From Roseiconus lacunae (GTDB taxonomy: Bacteria; Planctomycetota; Planctomycetia; Pirellulales; Pirellulaceae): a stretch of 64,000 nt of DNA. The notes under the pieces were generated by a model. That model was not told where the DNA came from. It ran no database searches and saw only the letters and a list, made by a program, of their open reading frames with translations. The DNA is taken from the NCBI RefSeq assembly GCF_008312935.1, contig NZ_VSZO01000006.1, positions 1 to 64,000 of the forward strand. The letters run 5' to 3'. The first letter of the stretch is position 1, and each line of letters begins with the position of its first letter. Below, piece after piece: positions 36,200-45,345 of the stretch. A program made the translations under genes and the position numbers.

Positions 36200-36540
36200 T
36201 TGTTGCGATTATCCAGCCAACCAAGCTATCTAATGTGCGGGACGCCCTGCGTGAACTGGATGTCGAAGACATGACGATTTGCGACGCAATGGGCTACGGT
36301 CGTCAACGCGGGCAAAGCGCCCTTTTCCGAGGGAACGAATACAAGGTCGACCTGTTGCGGAAAGTCGTTGTCGAAATCATGGTCCACGAGGACCAACTCG
36401 AGCACGTGATCGATGCCATCACACGACAAGCGTTGACCGGTTCGGCAGGTCAAATCGGAGATGGAAAGATCTTTGTCTTACCCGTTGCTGACGTGATCGA
36501 CATGGCTGACGAACATCCCGAATATGAACCGGGCTGGTAA
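36190..36540 (+). CDS. P-II family regulatory protein, atypical
   Basis: A 116-residue GlnB/GlnK-like trimeric signal protein. The PII pattern is clear: IIQPTKLSNVRDAL at the start, the T-loop segment GRQRGQSALFRGNEYKVDLLRKV, and GQIGDGKIFVLPV with the ATP-contacting Lys. The Tyr that is uridylylated in enterobacterial GlnB is kept in RGNEY, but the earlier loop Tyr is Phe (LFR) and His is replaced by Gln. The B-loop region is three residues longer than in GlnB (TGSAGQIGDGK versus TGKIGDGK). A GGAG ribosome site lies at 36,181 inside the upstream gene. No amtB or glnA is nearby. Confidence 0.9.
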   Translation: MRVVVAIIQPTKLSNVRDALRELDVEDMTICDAMGYGRQRGQSALFRGNEYKVDLLRKVVVEIMVHEDQLEHVIDAITRQALTGSAGQIGDGKIFVLPVADVIDMADEHPEYEPGW

Positions 36541-36618
36541 ACGCTTACCCACCAATGACTCCCACCGGCGTCCGGTCACGTCAGGCGTCTTGGCGTTTGC
36601 ACACGTACTCCGTGGAGA

Positions 36619-38070
36619 TCACTTTGACGAATCACTTCCGGTGGTCGCGGATTTCTTGAGCTTCACCAACTCCATTCGTTCGGGACGGTCTTTGTAGAAA
36701 CGGTCCAACGGATAACACCCGCTGACCATCCCCTTCCGCGGGGCCGTGGTGCAGTCGCTGAAAGTTCGGCAGATTTTTTTGCGCTGTTGCGTTTTCCCTT
36801 CCAAGACATCCGCCGGTAGATCGGGATACGAAAGCACCATACGCCCCAACCCAACGGAATCGGCTAAGCCTTGACTAACGACAGCCTGTGCGACACCAGG
36901 TAAATAATCCTGCAAGTAGGTGTAACCGGAGCCGACGATGAACATCTCCGGGAATTGCTTTTTCAATTCGGCGGTCGCCATGATTTGTCGGTCGACACCG
37001 ATCAACGGTTCTTCCGGTGGATCGTATCCGTCGCTCGGTGGGAAAAACGCCGGACGTTGTATGTGCGGGTTGTAATAGGGGCTTCCGGCGGTAGTACAAA
37101 GCAGCTTGATACCAAGTGACTGCATCAGATCAAGAAACTTTTTCGGTTCCTCCAAATCGATCCCGTCGGCCGCGGCGTTCGCGCCAAACACCAACCTTGG
37201 ATCCCCCGCCTCCTCAGGCTCGCCGATATTGTCGATGCCTTTGTGAAATGGCAACACATCGAACATGCTTAACCGAACACCGATCTGCATGCCCGGTGCC
37301 TCCGATGCGATACCTTCAACGATCGCCCGCAAGAATCGGGTTCGATTTTCGAAGCTGCCACCGAAGGGGCCCGGACGATCGACGCCACTCAAAAGCTCGT
37401 GGCCCAGGTATCCGTGACAGTGTTTTACATCGACAAAATCGTAGCCGATATTTTGAGCCGTCTTTGCTGCCTTGATGAAATCGTCGATCAGCGACTTAAG
37501 CTCATCGTCGGTGATCAACCCCGCGTCCGAATCGATCTGCACCCGTTTATCAAGAACGGGATTGCGCTGCACCGCCCGGGGTTCCGGTGTCATTTTTTCG
37601 TTCGGCCGGGCATAGCGACCTGAATGGGTTAACTGAAGCCCGACGACAAGCCCGTCCGTCTCGCCAAACCGGTCCTGATGCGCCTCGGTCAATGATTCAC
37701 GCAGGGCAGCAATATCACCGACAGTTTGCTCGGTCAAACACAACTGATTCGGATTGGCACGACCATCATGACGCACCGCTACCGCTTCTCCCCCCCACAT
37801 CAACTTCGCACCGCTGATACCAAAGTTCTTCCACCGCCGGCGGGTCAGTTCGGTTGGTCGTCCGTCTTTGGTCCCATCCCAACCTTCCATCGGCAAGATG
37901 CAATAGCGGTTCCCGATCGTCAGTGGCCCCACTTTCGCGGATCGGGCCATGGGACTCTCCGATCCGCAGCGGACCACTTCCTCTCGCGGCATCCGCAACC
38001 CGAGTTCGGTTAACCGTTGGTCAAAGTCTTGAAAGGTTTTAAAACTTGCGATGCGTGGATAGTTCGCCAT
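36619..38070 (-). CDS. Old-yellow-enzyme-family NADH:flavin oxidoreductase
   Basis: A 483-residue FMN-dependent TIM-barrel enzyme. Recognisable segments are [13 protein letters not shown] near 58 (FMN site), GGEAVAV near 93, [11 protein letters not shown] near 149 and the substrate-binding pair in [16 protein letters not shown] near 217. Late segments [10 protein letters not shown] and [14 protein letters not shown] bind the FMN phosphate. It lacks the C-terminal 4Fe-4S and FAD domains of 2,4-dienoyl-CoA-reductase-type members. Substrate unknown. It is convergent with the PII gene, separated by about 80 bases, and about 290 bases downstream of the DapA-like gene on the same strand. Confidence 0.88.
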   Translation of the reverse strand: MANYPRIASFKTFQDFDQRLTELGLRMPREEVVRCGSESPMARSAKVGPLTIGNRYCILPMEGWDGTKDGRPTELTRRRWKNFGISGAKLMWGGEAVAVRHDGRANPNQLCLTEQTVGDIAALRESLTEAHQDRFGETDGLVVGLQLTHSGRYARPNEKMTPEPRAVQRNPVLDKRVQIDSDAGLITDDELKSLIDDFIKAAKTAQNIGYDFVDVKHCHGYLGHELLSGVDRPGPFGGSFENRTRFLRAIVEGIASEAPGMQIGVRLSMFDVLPFHKGIDNIGEPEEAGDPRLVFGANAAADGIDLEEPKKFLDLMQSLGIKLLCTTAGSPYYNPHIQRPAFFPPSDGYDPPEEPLIGVDRQIMATAELKKQFPEMFIVGSGYTYLQDYLPGVAQAVVSQGLADSVGLGRMVLSYPDLPADVLEGKTQQRKKICRTFSDCTTAPRKGMVSGCYPLDRFYKDRPERMELVKLKKSATTGSDSSK

Positions 38071-38362
38071 GAATGATCAACGTGACAAAAGGATGAGATC
38101 AAAAATTGGATGAAATAGGAGACAAGGGATCAGGTCATCGGATACAGGTCCAAGATCCGGTCGAGACGAACGATTCTTCACCGCAGACTGCGCGTCCGCT
38201 TCGGTCGCAATCTGAAGTCTGTAGGAGAGAGCGATACGATAAGACCGGGACGCAAACCTGTGATCCGAATGTGACAGCGTCACGAGTTGGCGTAGATCGG
38301 TGGGAAACGTTCTGGTTTGAACATTCCATGTCACCTAACTGTGACTTTTCTGTTGCACTCGC

Positions 38363-39340
38363 TCACACAACGAGCGGAGTCGCATGCACACCGATCAATC
38401 GCTGCAAGTCCTCCCGAATCTGTGACAGAACATCCAAGTCCGATGAAGGTCGTTCGGGGGATCCCGGGTATGTCAAGCTGGTTTTGATCTGCTCACGCAA
38501 CTTGAGGAACATCGCGGCGTTGTGCTTGTACGCGGGAACGGGGCGACGGAATGCAAACGTCCCCAGATACTGCAGGAGATCATTAAGTTCATAAAATCGT
38601 GAGTCGCCCTGTAGCCACAATTCATCACGAATCGCGAAAGCATCCGGGGCAAACGTGCTCAAACCGAGCAGGTAGTCGCTTCCGTACATCACCATATCGA
38701 TCGCCAAGTCATTGCCCGTCAGAACCTTAAAGCTCGGACGGACACGATCGCGTAGATTCAAACGCTGCCATTCCAACTCACGACTGAGCGAAGAATGCTT
38801 TGCCCCCAAGCATTTTTCGATTCCCATTAAGGCTTCGTAGACGTCAAGCGAATAGATCTGGCCAAAAGGTGCAAACATTTGGCCTAGTTCAAAGGCATAG
38901 AAGCTATCGCAGTCGCTGGCGATGGCTTCGTAAGCCTGGATGATTTGGTCGTCGCTTTGGTGCGCCAGTCCGTACGACTGGAAGATGATCGGGGTTCCAC
39001 CGAATGATTGGATCTGCTCCATCGATGCGGCATACGATGATCGATCAAAGTCGGCCCCTGCTTGATCACCAACGAATGCTCCCGCGACGAAGTCTCGGCC
39101 GTTAGCAAGTGATTGGGTTCGTCGAAGCGTTTCGATACGGGTGCCAGCATCGATCAGATTTCCGTAACCGGTGTCCATATTGATCGCTGGTACCAAGTTC
39201 GCATCGAACGTCCTGACCACATGGGCATCGAAACCTTCCCAGTCGACCGATGTACCTTCGGTCAACGGTAGCAAAATCGCGGACATCCCGGTGACTTTTC
39301 GTCGTGGCCTTAACAAAGCTGTCGGTTCAATCGGTGGCAT
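38363..39340 (-). CDS. DapA/NanA-family lyase or synthase
   Basis: A 325-residue class I aldolase-type protein of the dihydrodipicolinate synthase/N-acetylneuraminate lyase family. An early strand carries [23 protein letters not shown], the second strand [11 protein letters not shown] near 58, and a GAKHSS segment near 180 supplies the Schiff-base Lys. The usual Tyr motif is replaced by FYAFELGQ, so this is a divergent member. Catalysis (aldol cleavage or condensation with pyruvate) is inferred. The upstream neighbour, read divergently, is an AraC regulator followed by a sialidase-like hydrolase, so sugar-acid catabolism is a plausible role. Confidence 0.8.
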   Translation of the reverse strand: MPPIEPTALLRPRRKVTGMSAILLPLTEGTSVDWEGFDAHVVRTFDANLVPAINMDTGYGNLIDAGTRIETLRRTQSLANGRDFVAGAFVGDQAGADFDRSSYAASMEQIQSFGGTPIIFQSYGLAHQSDDQIIQAYEAIASDCDSFYAFELGQMFAPFGQIYSLDVYEALMGIEKCLGAKHSSLSRELEWQRLNLRDRVRPSFKVLTGNDLAIDMVMYGSDYLLGLSTFAPDAFAIRDELWLQGDSRFYELNDLLQYLGTFAFRRPVPAYKHNAAMFLKLREQIKTSLTYPGSPERPSSDLDVLSQIREDLQRLIGVHATPLVV

Positions 39341-39773
39341 CGGTCGATCATCAAAAAGTGGAACGGGGGGAAGACACTGCTTCGTTGGTTTGTCGCTGGA
39401 ACGCCTTCATCTTCCCGCTCAAAGAAGGATGAAGGACTTCGACCGCGACTCCAGGTTCGGACTCTCGGGGTGAAACATCCATCACGCACCGAAGGAACGA
39501 CTCCAATACCGACGCAGCGACTTGGAGTTCACAAAAACGTGAACGTCGCACTATCCGATCTTCGGAGAGAGTCATCCAAGCCGCTAAGAAAATACCAAGA
39601 ACGATTGACGCAGTCTTGGTAAACCGCCACATTCTTTTTTGCAAATCGGGCAAAATCGATGTTTGCCGATTCTCCTCGTTTGCGTCGGCGTAAATTTGGG
39701 TCCCAAACAGCCGCTTCCCCCAATTCTTCATCGCAACAATTCTTCTCCATAGCTGTTCTTCCATAGCTGTTCA
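39341..39773. other. Divergent region with a 12-base direct repeat
   Basis: This separates the DapA-like gene and the AraC-type gene. A minus-strand frame of 137 residues (39,351-39,764) fills it but has only one hydrophobic stretch and no family signal, so I leave it out. CCATAGCTGTTC occurs twice, at 39,747-39,758 and 39,761-39,772, just before the AraC start. Confidence 0.45.
39747..39772 (+). repeat. Direct repeat next to the AraC start
   Basis: Two copies of CCATAGCTGTTC lie at a 14-base period, ending one base before the proposed TTG start of the AraC gene. AraC proteins bind direct repeats, but the usual period is about 21 bases, so this may be a simple tandem duplication rather than an operator. 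Confidence 0.45.
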
Positions 39774-40628
39774 TTGTCCAGCCGCAACAAACTCACCGAC
39801 CGACCGCTCGACGAAGACCTACCTGATTGGGGTGTGCTGGTACTTGAGAGCCACCACTCTCCGCAATTCACGATGGACTGGCGAGAACACGATTTCCTGA
39901 AGTTGGTATTCGTCCTCCGCGGTCGCGGTGTCATAGAATTCCCGGATCGTGTGACCCATTTCCGAAATGGCGAATTAGTTCTCGTTCCGCCCAAAACGCC
40001 GAATCGGATTGCCGATGCCCCCGATGCGGCGAGCAGCTTATACATCTGCTGCATCTCCGCGAAATTGATGAGTTTCGATGCGGGTATTGCCAACCTAATC
40101 AAACCCGGACTGGTGCCGACAAGCGGGTACGATGCCGGCCGAGTGGCAACCCAGCTGAGGCGAATGCGACACTTACAACACAGCCAACAGCGGTCTAAGA
40201 AGATCGGCATGGTTGCCGCTGCTTCACGCTTGATCGAATGGGTCGTCGATGCCGTTGAAGCCCAGCAAACCAAACCAAACATCCACGCAAGTGATGACCG
40301 AGAAGCGATGCAAGACTATGTCCGACGGCTGGCAATGGAATTCTATGAAGCGACGACAATTGACGACACCGCAAAATCATTGGGCATGTCGCGTCGCACC
40401 TTCACTCGCTTGTTTCAAGAAATCACCGGTCAGACTTGGCTAACGTACGTTCGAAAGATTGCCGTCAATCACGCCAAGCACCAACTTGCCCAAACCGGTT
40501 TGTCGATCGCATCGATCGCGTTCGAATGCGGCTTCAATGACCTTTCGACGTTCTATCGACAATTTAAATCTCAGACCGGCGTATCGCCAAAAGCATATCG
40601 AAAGCAAGTGAACTCATCGCCAAGCTGA
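39774..40628 (+). CDS. AraC-family transcriptional regulator
   Basis: A 284-residue regulator with a TTG start; no better ATG precedes the conserved part. A cupin-type sensing domain (about 20-110: HDFLKLVFVLRGRGVIEF, HFRNGELVLVPPKTPNRI) is followed by a helical linker and the double helix-turn-helix (about 185-280) with SLGMSRRTFTRLFQEITG and IAFECGFNDLSTFYRQFKSQTGVSPKAYR. It probably responds to a sugar-like ligand. The next gene, starting about 70 bases downstream on the same strand, and the divergent DapA-like gene are its likely targets. Confidence 0.9.
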   Translation: MSSRNKLTDRPLDEDLPDWGVLVLESHHSPQFTMDWREHDFLKLVFVLRGRGVIEFPDRVTHFRNGELVLVPPKTPNRIADAPDAASSLYICCISAKLMSFDAGIANLIKPGLVPTSGYDAGRVATQLRRMRHLQHSQQRSKKIGMVAAASRLIEWVVDAVEAQQTKPNIHASDDREAMQDYVRRLAMEFYEATTIDDTAKSLGMSRRTFTRLFQEITGQTWLTYVRKIAVNHAKHQLAQTGLSIASIAFECGFNDLSTFYRQFKSQTGVSPKAYRKQVNSSPS

Positions 40629-40697
40629 TCGTCAGTAGAGGTTTTGGGTTATGATCATCGGCGTCCCAGCTCTATTTTTAAGCCTCGAGACACGACG

Positions 40698-43067
40698 ATG
40701 AAGCAACCTTCAAACTTTCGATGGGCCGTGGCAAACGCGGCCCTTTTGCTTGCCCTTATGCTTGAACCCGGCCATGCCGCGGCGCAGGAAACCGGTGCCA
40801 ACGGTCAACTCGACTTTGCACACGAACTAACCGTCGCCAAATCGGGCTTTGATGGAACGATGTGTTGGGTCCACGCCCGCGCCGGGATTGTTCCGGGCAA
40901 CGTGATGCGTCCCGAAGCTGAAGAGCCGAAAGTCGTGATGACCGCACAAAAATTGCTTCTTTCGGGCTCGGACGTCTTCTATCGATTGCATCAAACGACA
41001 AGTCGCGACGGGGGGCAAACGTGGTCAGACTGGGTACCGATTGACAGCTTCGCAAGAGAGACCCACACCGGACCTGATGATCCACTTCCAACGGGAGCTG
41101 ATCTTGGTCTGAAGTTGTTGCAACCTGGCGACGAAACAACCGTTTGCGATTTTTCACCTCAGTGGCATGCAGCCAGCCAGCGGCTTTTAGGCATCGGACA
41201 AACGGTTTGGTACCGAAACAACCGAGTCATGCACGTCCGTCCGCGCGGGATCGCATACGCAGTCTTCGATCATAGAAGGAATCGTTGGCAACGTTGGAAG
41301 ACGGTGCGGTTGCCCGACGAACCGCGATTCGTCAGCGCGGGCTCGGGGAGTCAACAACGCGTCGATCTGGTGGGAGGTGACGTCCTCATCCCGTTCTATT
41401 TCAAACGCCCCGAGGACAAACAATTCTCCTCCGCAGTGTGCCGCTGTCGATTTGACGGCGAAACGCTGCATTTTGTTGACGTTGGAAACGCGCTAACACT
41501 TCCCATCAAACGTGGCCTGTACGAACCATCGATCACTCATTTCAAAGATCGGTTCTATTTAACACTTCGCAACGACGATGGAGCGTATGTGAGCGTCAGT
41601 GACGATGGGCTTCAATACAGCGAACCTCGCCACTGGAAGTTCGACGATGGAACGAAGTTGCTCAATTACAATACGCAGCAGCATTGGGTTACGCACAGCG
41701 ACGGTTTGTATCTTGTCTACACCCGCCGCGGCGCTGATAACGATCACGTGTTTCGCCATCGTGCGCCACTATTCATCGCCCGCGTTGATCCAAAATCGTT
41801 GACCCTGTTGAAAGGCACCGAACAAATCATCGTTCCTCAGCGCGGAGCAAGGCTAGGAAATTTTGGCGTCGTCGATGTCTCGGCGGATGAGACCTGGGTG
41901 ACCGCCGCCGAATGGATGCAGCCGTTAGGCGTCGAAAAGCACGGCAGTGACAACAGCATCTTCATTGCAAAGCTGCATTGGAACCGACCCAACAAACAAT
42001 TCGGTCAGTCAACGCCGACGCCCCTAGCTCGTTATGCTGAGCCGCCGGCTGCGCTGCGAGATCAAACCGGCAATTACCGATCGGTGCTAGCCCTCAACGA
42101 TGGCGGAACAGTCGAGACGGCCGACGGGTGGTTGAAGCGGAGGGAATTATTGCGTCGGCAGTGGCACTCGCTGCTTGGCCAATGGCCACCGCTTATCACC
42201 ACACAGGACATCGACATCCTGGCGACCGAGAAGCTAGAGAACTGCACTCAATCACGAATTCGCTTCCGATGGACGCCGACGGAAACAACGACTGGCTATC
42301 TACTCGTCCCCAATTCGCCAGGGCCGCATCCCGCCGTCGTGACGGTCTTCTACGAACCAGAAACAGCGATCGGTCAGGGGAAGCCGAATCGAGACTTTGC
42401 CTTACAGTTAGCCCGCCGAGGGTTCGTCACACTTTCGATTGGAACGACTGACGCAAGTCTGGCGAAGACCTATTCGATCTATCATCCGTCGATCGAGAAT
42501 GCCAGCGTTCAACCACTTTCAATGCTCGCTTACGCTGCGGCGAACGCTTGGCATGTACTAGCCAACCGTCCAGACGTCGATGAAAAGCGGATCGGCATCG
42601 TCGGCCATTCCTTTGGCGGGAAGTGGGCGATGTTTGCATCCTGTTTGTTCGATCGGTTTGCCTGCGCGGCATGGTCGGACCCAGGGATCGTTTTCGATCA
42701 ACGTCCCAGCGTTAACTACTGGGAACCTTGGTACCTGGGCTATCATCCCAAGCCATGGAGAGATCGGGGTGTGCCGACCGCGGAAAATCCGGCTCGCGGG
42801 CTTTATCCGCAACTCTTAGATCAGGGCCGTGACCTGCATGAACTCCATGCACTAATGGCACCGCGCCCGTTCCTTGTCTCCGGTGGCAGCGAAGACCCGA
42901 TCACGCGTTGGCAGGCACTCAACCGCACTCGCGAGGTCTACCGTTTGCTGGGAGCGACAGGGCGCGTGATGATGACCAACCGCCCCGACCATTCACCCAA
43001 CGATGATTCCAACGAGGTAATTTATAGGTTCTTCGAAAACTATTTGAAGCAGACGCAAACGCCTTAG
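40698..43067 (+). CDS. Secreted sialidase-like / alpha-beta hydrolase fusion
   Basis: About 789 residues from ATG 40698, with a signal peptide to HAAAQ. The N-terminal half (about 30-440) is a beta-propeller of the exo-sialidase/BNR type, with an Asp-box SRDGGQTW near 100 and a second SDDGLQY near 300. The C-terminal half (about 455-789) is an alpha/beta hydrolase of the acetyl-xylan-esterase/dienelactone type, with nucleophile GHSFGGKWA near 637, an acidic SGGSEDP near 735 and a late DHSPNDD His. It is therefore a two-enzyme or binding-plus-esterase fusion, exported to the periplasm. The AraC gene upstream and the DapA/NanA-like gene beyond it fit glycan breakdown, perhaps of sialic or similar acids. 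Confidence 0.8.
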   Translation: MKQPSNFRWAVANAALLLALMLEPGHAAAQETGANGQLDFAHELTVAKSGFDGTMCWVHARAGIVPGNVMRPEAEEPKVVMTAQKLLLSGSDVFYRLHQTTSRDGGQTWSDWVPIDSFARETHTGPDDPLPTGADLGLKLLQPGDETTVCDFSPQWHAASQRLLGIGQTVWYRNNRVMHVRPRGIAYAVFDHRRNRWQRWKTVRLPDEPRFVSAGSGSQQRVDLVGGDVLIPFYFKRPEDKQFSSAVCRCRFDGETLHFVDVGNALTLPIKRGLYEPSITHFKDRFYLTLRNDDGAYVSVSDDGLQYSEPRHWKFDDGTKLLNYNTQQHWVTHSDGLYLVYTRRGADNDHVFRHRAPLFIARVDPKSLTLLKGTEQIIVPQRGARLGNFGVVDVSADETWVTAAEWMQPLGVEKHGSDNSIFIAKLHWNRPNKQFGQSTPTPLARYAEPPAALRDQTGNYRSVLALNDGGTVETADGWLKRRELLRRQWHSLLGQWPPLITTQDIDILATEKLENCTQSRIRFRWTPTETTTGYLLVPNSPGPHPAVVTVFYEPETAIGQGKPNRDFALQLARRGFVTLSIGTTDASLAKTYSIYHPSIENASVQPLSMLAYAAANAWHVLANRPDVDEKRIGIVGHSFGGKWAMFASCLFDRFACAAWSDPGIVFDQRPSVNYWEPWYLGYHPKPWRDRGVPTAENPARGLYPQLLDQGRDLHELHALMAPRPFLVSGGSEDPITRWQALNRTREVYRLLGATGRVMMTNRPDHSPNDDSNEVIYRFFENYLKQTQTP

Positions 43068-43106
43068 TCAACAAAGGCACGGCAAACCGCGTCGTGCACC
43101 GCCGCC

Positions 43107-43146
43107 CTTCTCCGCCGGGCGGGGACGGGGGCGGGGGGCGGAGAAG
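43107..43146. terminator. GC-rich inverted repeat between convergent genes
   Basis: CTTCTCCGCC (43,107-43,116) and GGCGGAGAAG (43,137-43,146) are exact reverse complements flanking a G-rich loop. It lies just after the sialidase/hydrolase stop and before the convergent aminotransferase gene. No T-run follows, so it may be a Rho-independent-like hairpin or an intergenic repeat. Confidence 0.5.
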
Positions 43147-43252
43147 CATTCGGCCTGATTAGCGAAGGGCCCATCGGAATCGCCTTTGGGCAAACCTCCA
43201 ATCAGTGCGAAAAAGCTCCCAAGTCAGTCACTGACTTGCGCGATGCGATCCG

Positions 43253-44650
43253 CTATGACAAACATTTCGCAATTTGACGTACCGCTTGACGCAAACGATG
43301 TTCGTTTTCGACGAGCGACATTCGCAAAAATCCTTCGCCAGCCGATCCGAATCCACTTCCAGGGCTGACCGCGACGTTACCTTCTTCGAGCAACTTCATT
43401 GCAAAGTCCATCGTGCTCATCTTGCTTCGCCAAGGTTCGGGGACCTGTGCCCAGACAAACATACCGGCCTTAGGGGTTTCCATTTCCCAGCCAAGACGGC
43501 GTAGTCCACTGACAAGCACATCGCGGCGGCTTTGATAGATTTCCGATTGTTTCTCGACGGTCGCCTCGGTCTCGCGCAGGGCCACGATAGCAGCAATCTG
43601 GATTGCCTGGAACATTCCGTAGTCGTAGTAGCCTTTAATCGTGCCGAGCCCACGGACCATGTCGGGGTTGCCAGCGCAAAAGCCGACGCGCCACCCGGCC
43701 ATGTTGTAACCTTTACTCATGGTCGTAAATTCGACGCCCACATCTTTAGCGCCCGGCGCGGCAAGGAAGCTCGGCGGAACATAGCCGTCAAACGCCACGT
43801 CTGCGTAAGCAAAGTCATGAATGACCAGGAAGCCGTACTTTTTGGCGAGCCGAACGACCTCAACAAAGAATTCCGGTTCGATGACCGCGGAACTTGGGTT
43901 GTGCGGGTAGTTGACGATCAACACCTTCGGAATCGGTGTCAGATTCTCGCAGGTGTAGGCGACGTTTCGCAAAAACGTTTCCGAATCGGAAACATCAAGA
44001 GCGACAACGTTTCCTGACGCCAAAATCACGCCGTACATGTGCACCGGGAAAAACGGCGAGGGAATCATCGCCGTGTCGCCAGGCCCCATCAAAGCCAAGC
44101 ACATGTGCGAGAAGCCTTCTTTACTTCCCAAACAAGCGATAATCTCCGACTCGGGATCGAGCCGAACGCCGTACTTGCGGTGATACTTACCCGCCAACTC
44201 GCGACGCAAATTCGCGATTCCGTTGGATTTACTGTAACCATGGTTCCCAGGATCCGACGCGGCATCCTGAAGCTTCTGAATGACAATCGGATCCGGAGGA
44301 TCGGACGGATTCCCCATCCCCAAATCGATCACGTCATCACCGGCGCGCCGTTTTTGGTACAGCAGATTGTTGATCCGTCCGAACATGTAGGGCGGCAATC
44401 GCCCTACGCGAGACGCAAGCTTGACTTCAAATGGCGGTTGCACCGGGTCGGTCGTTGGCGCACCGATGGCGGGCGCGTCAATGTTGGGCGAATCGTCCCC
44501 AGAGGCGGTTGCCGCGGCGTGATCGGCAGGGTTTCCGGCCGCCGCATGGCTGACCGCTTCCGCACTCGCCGCGTTTGCCGAGTCGGCCTTGGCAGATGGA
44601 TTGACTGTTGGGTCGCCGCTTGATTGTTCGTCCAGGCTTGCTTCGCTCAT
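43253..44650 (-). CDS. Class I/II aminotransferase (AlaC/LL-DAP type)
   Basis: A 465-residue PLP enzyme. The conserved part starts near residue 75 ([12 protein letters not shown]) and shows [21 protein letters not shown] near 180, NYPHNPSS near 243, and the PLP Lys in [16 protein letters not shown] near 312. These match AlaC/LL-diaminopimelate-type aminotransferases. The first 70 residues are a low-complexity Ala/Ser/Asp-rich extension without counterpart; a GTG at 44,443 would start the enzyme just before the conserved region. It probably makes alanine or another amino acid from its oxo-acid. It is downstream of the HxlR gene but about 210 bases away. Confidence 0.9.
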   Translation of the reverse strand: MSEASLDEQSSGDPTVNPSAKADSANAASAEAVSHAAAGNPADHAAATASGDDSPNIDAPAIGAPTTDPVQPPFEVKLASRVGRLPPYMFGRINNLLYQKRRAGDDVIDLGMGNPSDPPDPIVIQKLQDAASDPGNHGYSKSNGIANLRRELAGKYHRKYGVRLDPESEIIACLGSKEGFSHMCLALMGPGDTAMIPSPFFPVHMYGVILASGNVVALDVSDSETFLRNVAYTCENLTPIPKVLIVNYPHNPSSAVIEPEFFVEVVRLAKKYGFLVIHDFAYADVAFDGYVPPSFLAAPGAKDVGVEFTTMSKGYNMAGWRVGFCAGNPDMVRGLGTIKGYYDYGMFQAIQIAAIVALRETEATVEKQSEIYQSRRDVLVSGLRRLGWEMETPKAGMFVWAQVPEPWRSKMSTMDFAMKLLEEGNVAVSPGSGFGSAGEGFLRMSLVENEHRLRQAVRQIAKCLS

Positions 44651-44860
44651 CGTGACCGATCCACGGATGTGTCGTCCGGTTAACTGTTAATACAACTGCC
44701 TGCCTCAATCGAACACACGTTCGTTCTTGCAGACACAACTCCATTGTCGAAAACTTTCGGCGGAAAGCCCAGGGGTATTTGAACGTTGCGTCAAAGATCG
44801 ACACAAAAGCACCGCTAACGCCGACTTCGCCGCATCCCGGCGACGACCAACCAAGCCCCG

Positions 44861-45229
44861 TCACACCGCCGACTCTCGTTTTTCCAATAACGACAGCGCA
44901 TGGGTCTCGCCCCACTGCTTGAGCGCGGCCAGGATCGGTCGCAGTGATTCGCCTTCAGCGGTCAACTCATACTCCACCCGAGGCGGGACCTCAGCGTAGA
45001 CGATGCGGGTCACCAACCCGCTCGCTTCCAGTTCCCGCAGCTGCTTCGTCAACATCCGCTGCGTCACGCAGCCGATCTTTCGCTTCAGTTCGCTAAACCG
45101 CAGCTTTCCGTCGAGCAAGTAGTACAGAACGATGCCTTTCCATTTACCGCCGATTAACTCCAATGTCGCTTCGACCGGACAGGCTGGCCGAACGTAATCG
45201 CGGTGCCGAGATCGCCCAACAGTATCCAT
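44861..45229 (-). CDS. HxlR-family transcriptional regulator
   Basis: About 122 residues from ATG 45229 (six residues more if 45,247 is used). This is a winged-helix MarR-like regulator of the HxlR type: [28 protein letters not shown] at the start, then [31 protein letters not shown] and [14 protein letters not shown]. The conserved Cys (ACPV) is the redox or electrophile sensor residue in several HxlR members such as HypR/YodB. It is divergent from a zinc-independent quinone-oxidoreductase-type gene across about 115 bases, the standard arrangement for its own target. Confidence 0.92.
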   Translation of the reverse strand: MDTVGRSRHRDYVRPACPVEATLELIGGKWKGIVLYYLLDGKLRFSELKRKIGCVTQRMLTKQLRELEASGLVTRIVYAEVPPRVEYELTAEGESLRPILAALKQWGETHALSLLEKRESAV

Positions 45230-45345
45230 TTTGTGCCTACCTACCAAGATTGTGCGTACTTGTCGCTGAGAACGCTACCTCTACTATCGTGACAGACGCG
45301 GTTGAACGCAACTGCGAACTCAGTCATCGAGATGGAGAAATCCCC
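45230..45345. promoter_or_regulatory. Divergent HxlR/oxidoreductase promoter region
   Basis: These 116 bases separate the HxlR gene from the oxidoreductase gene and should carry the HxlR operator. No clear dyad stands out. A GGAGA ribosome site precedes the ATG at 45,346. Confidence 0.4.

Noticed and set aside
39351-39764. 137-residue minus-strand frame between the DapA-like and AraC genes.
   Set aside because: It has one hydrophobic stretch but no family signal, and it covers the divergent promoter region. It could be a small membrane protein but I cannot support it.
44039-44623. 194-residue antisense frame opposite the aminotransferase N-terminus.
   Set aside because: It is a shadow of the Ala-rich GC-biased coding strand, without domain or start signal.
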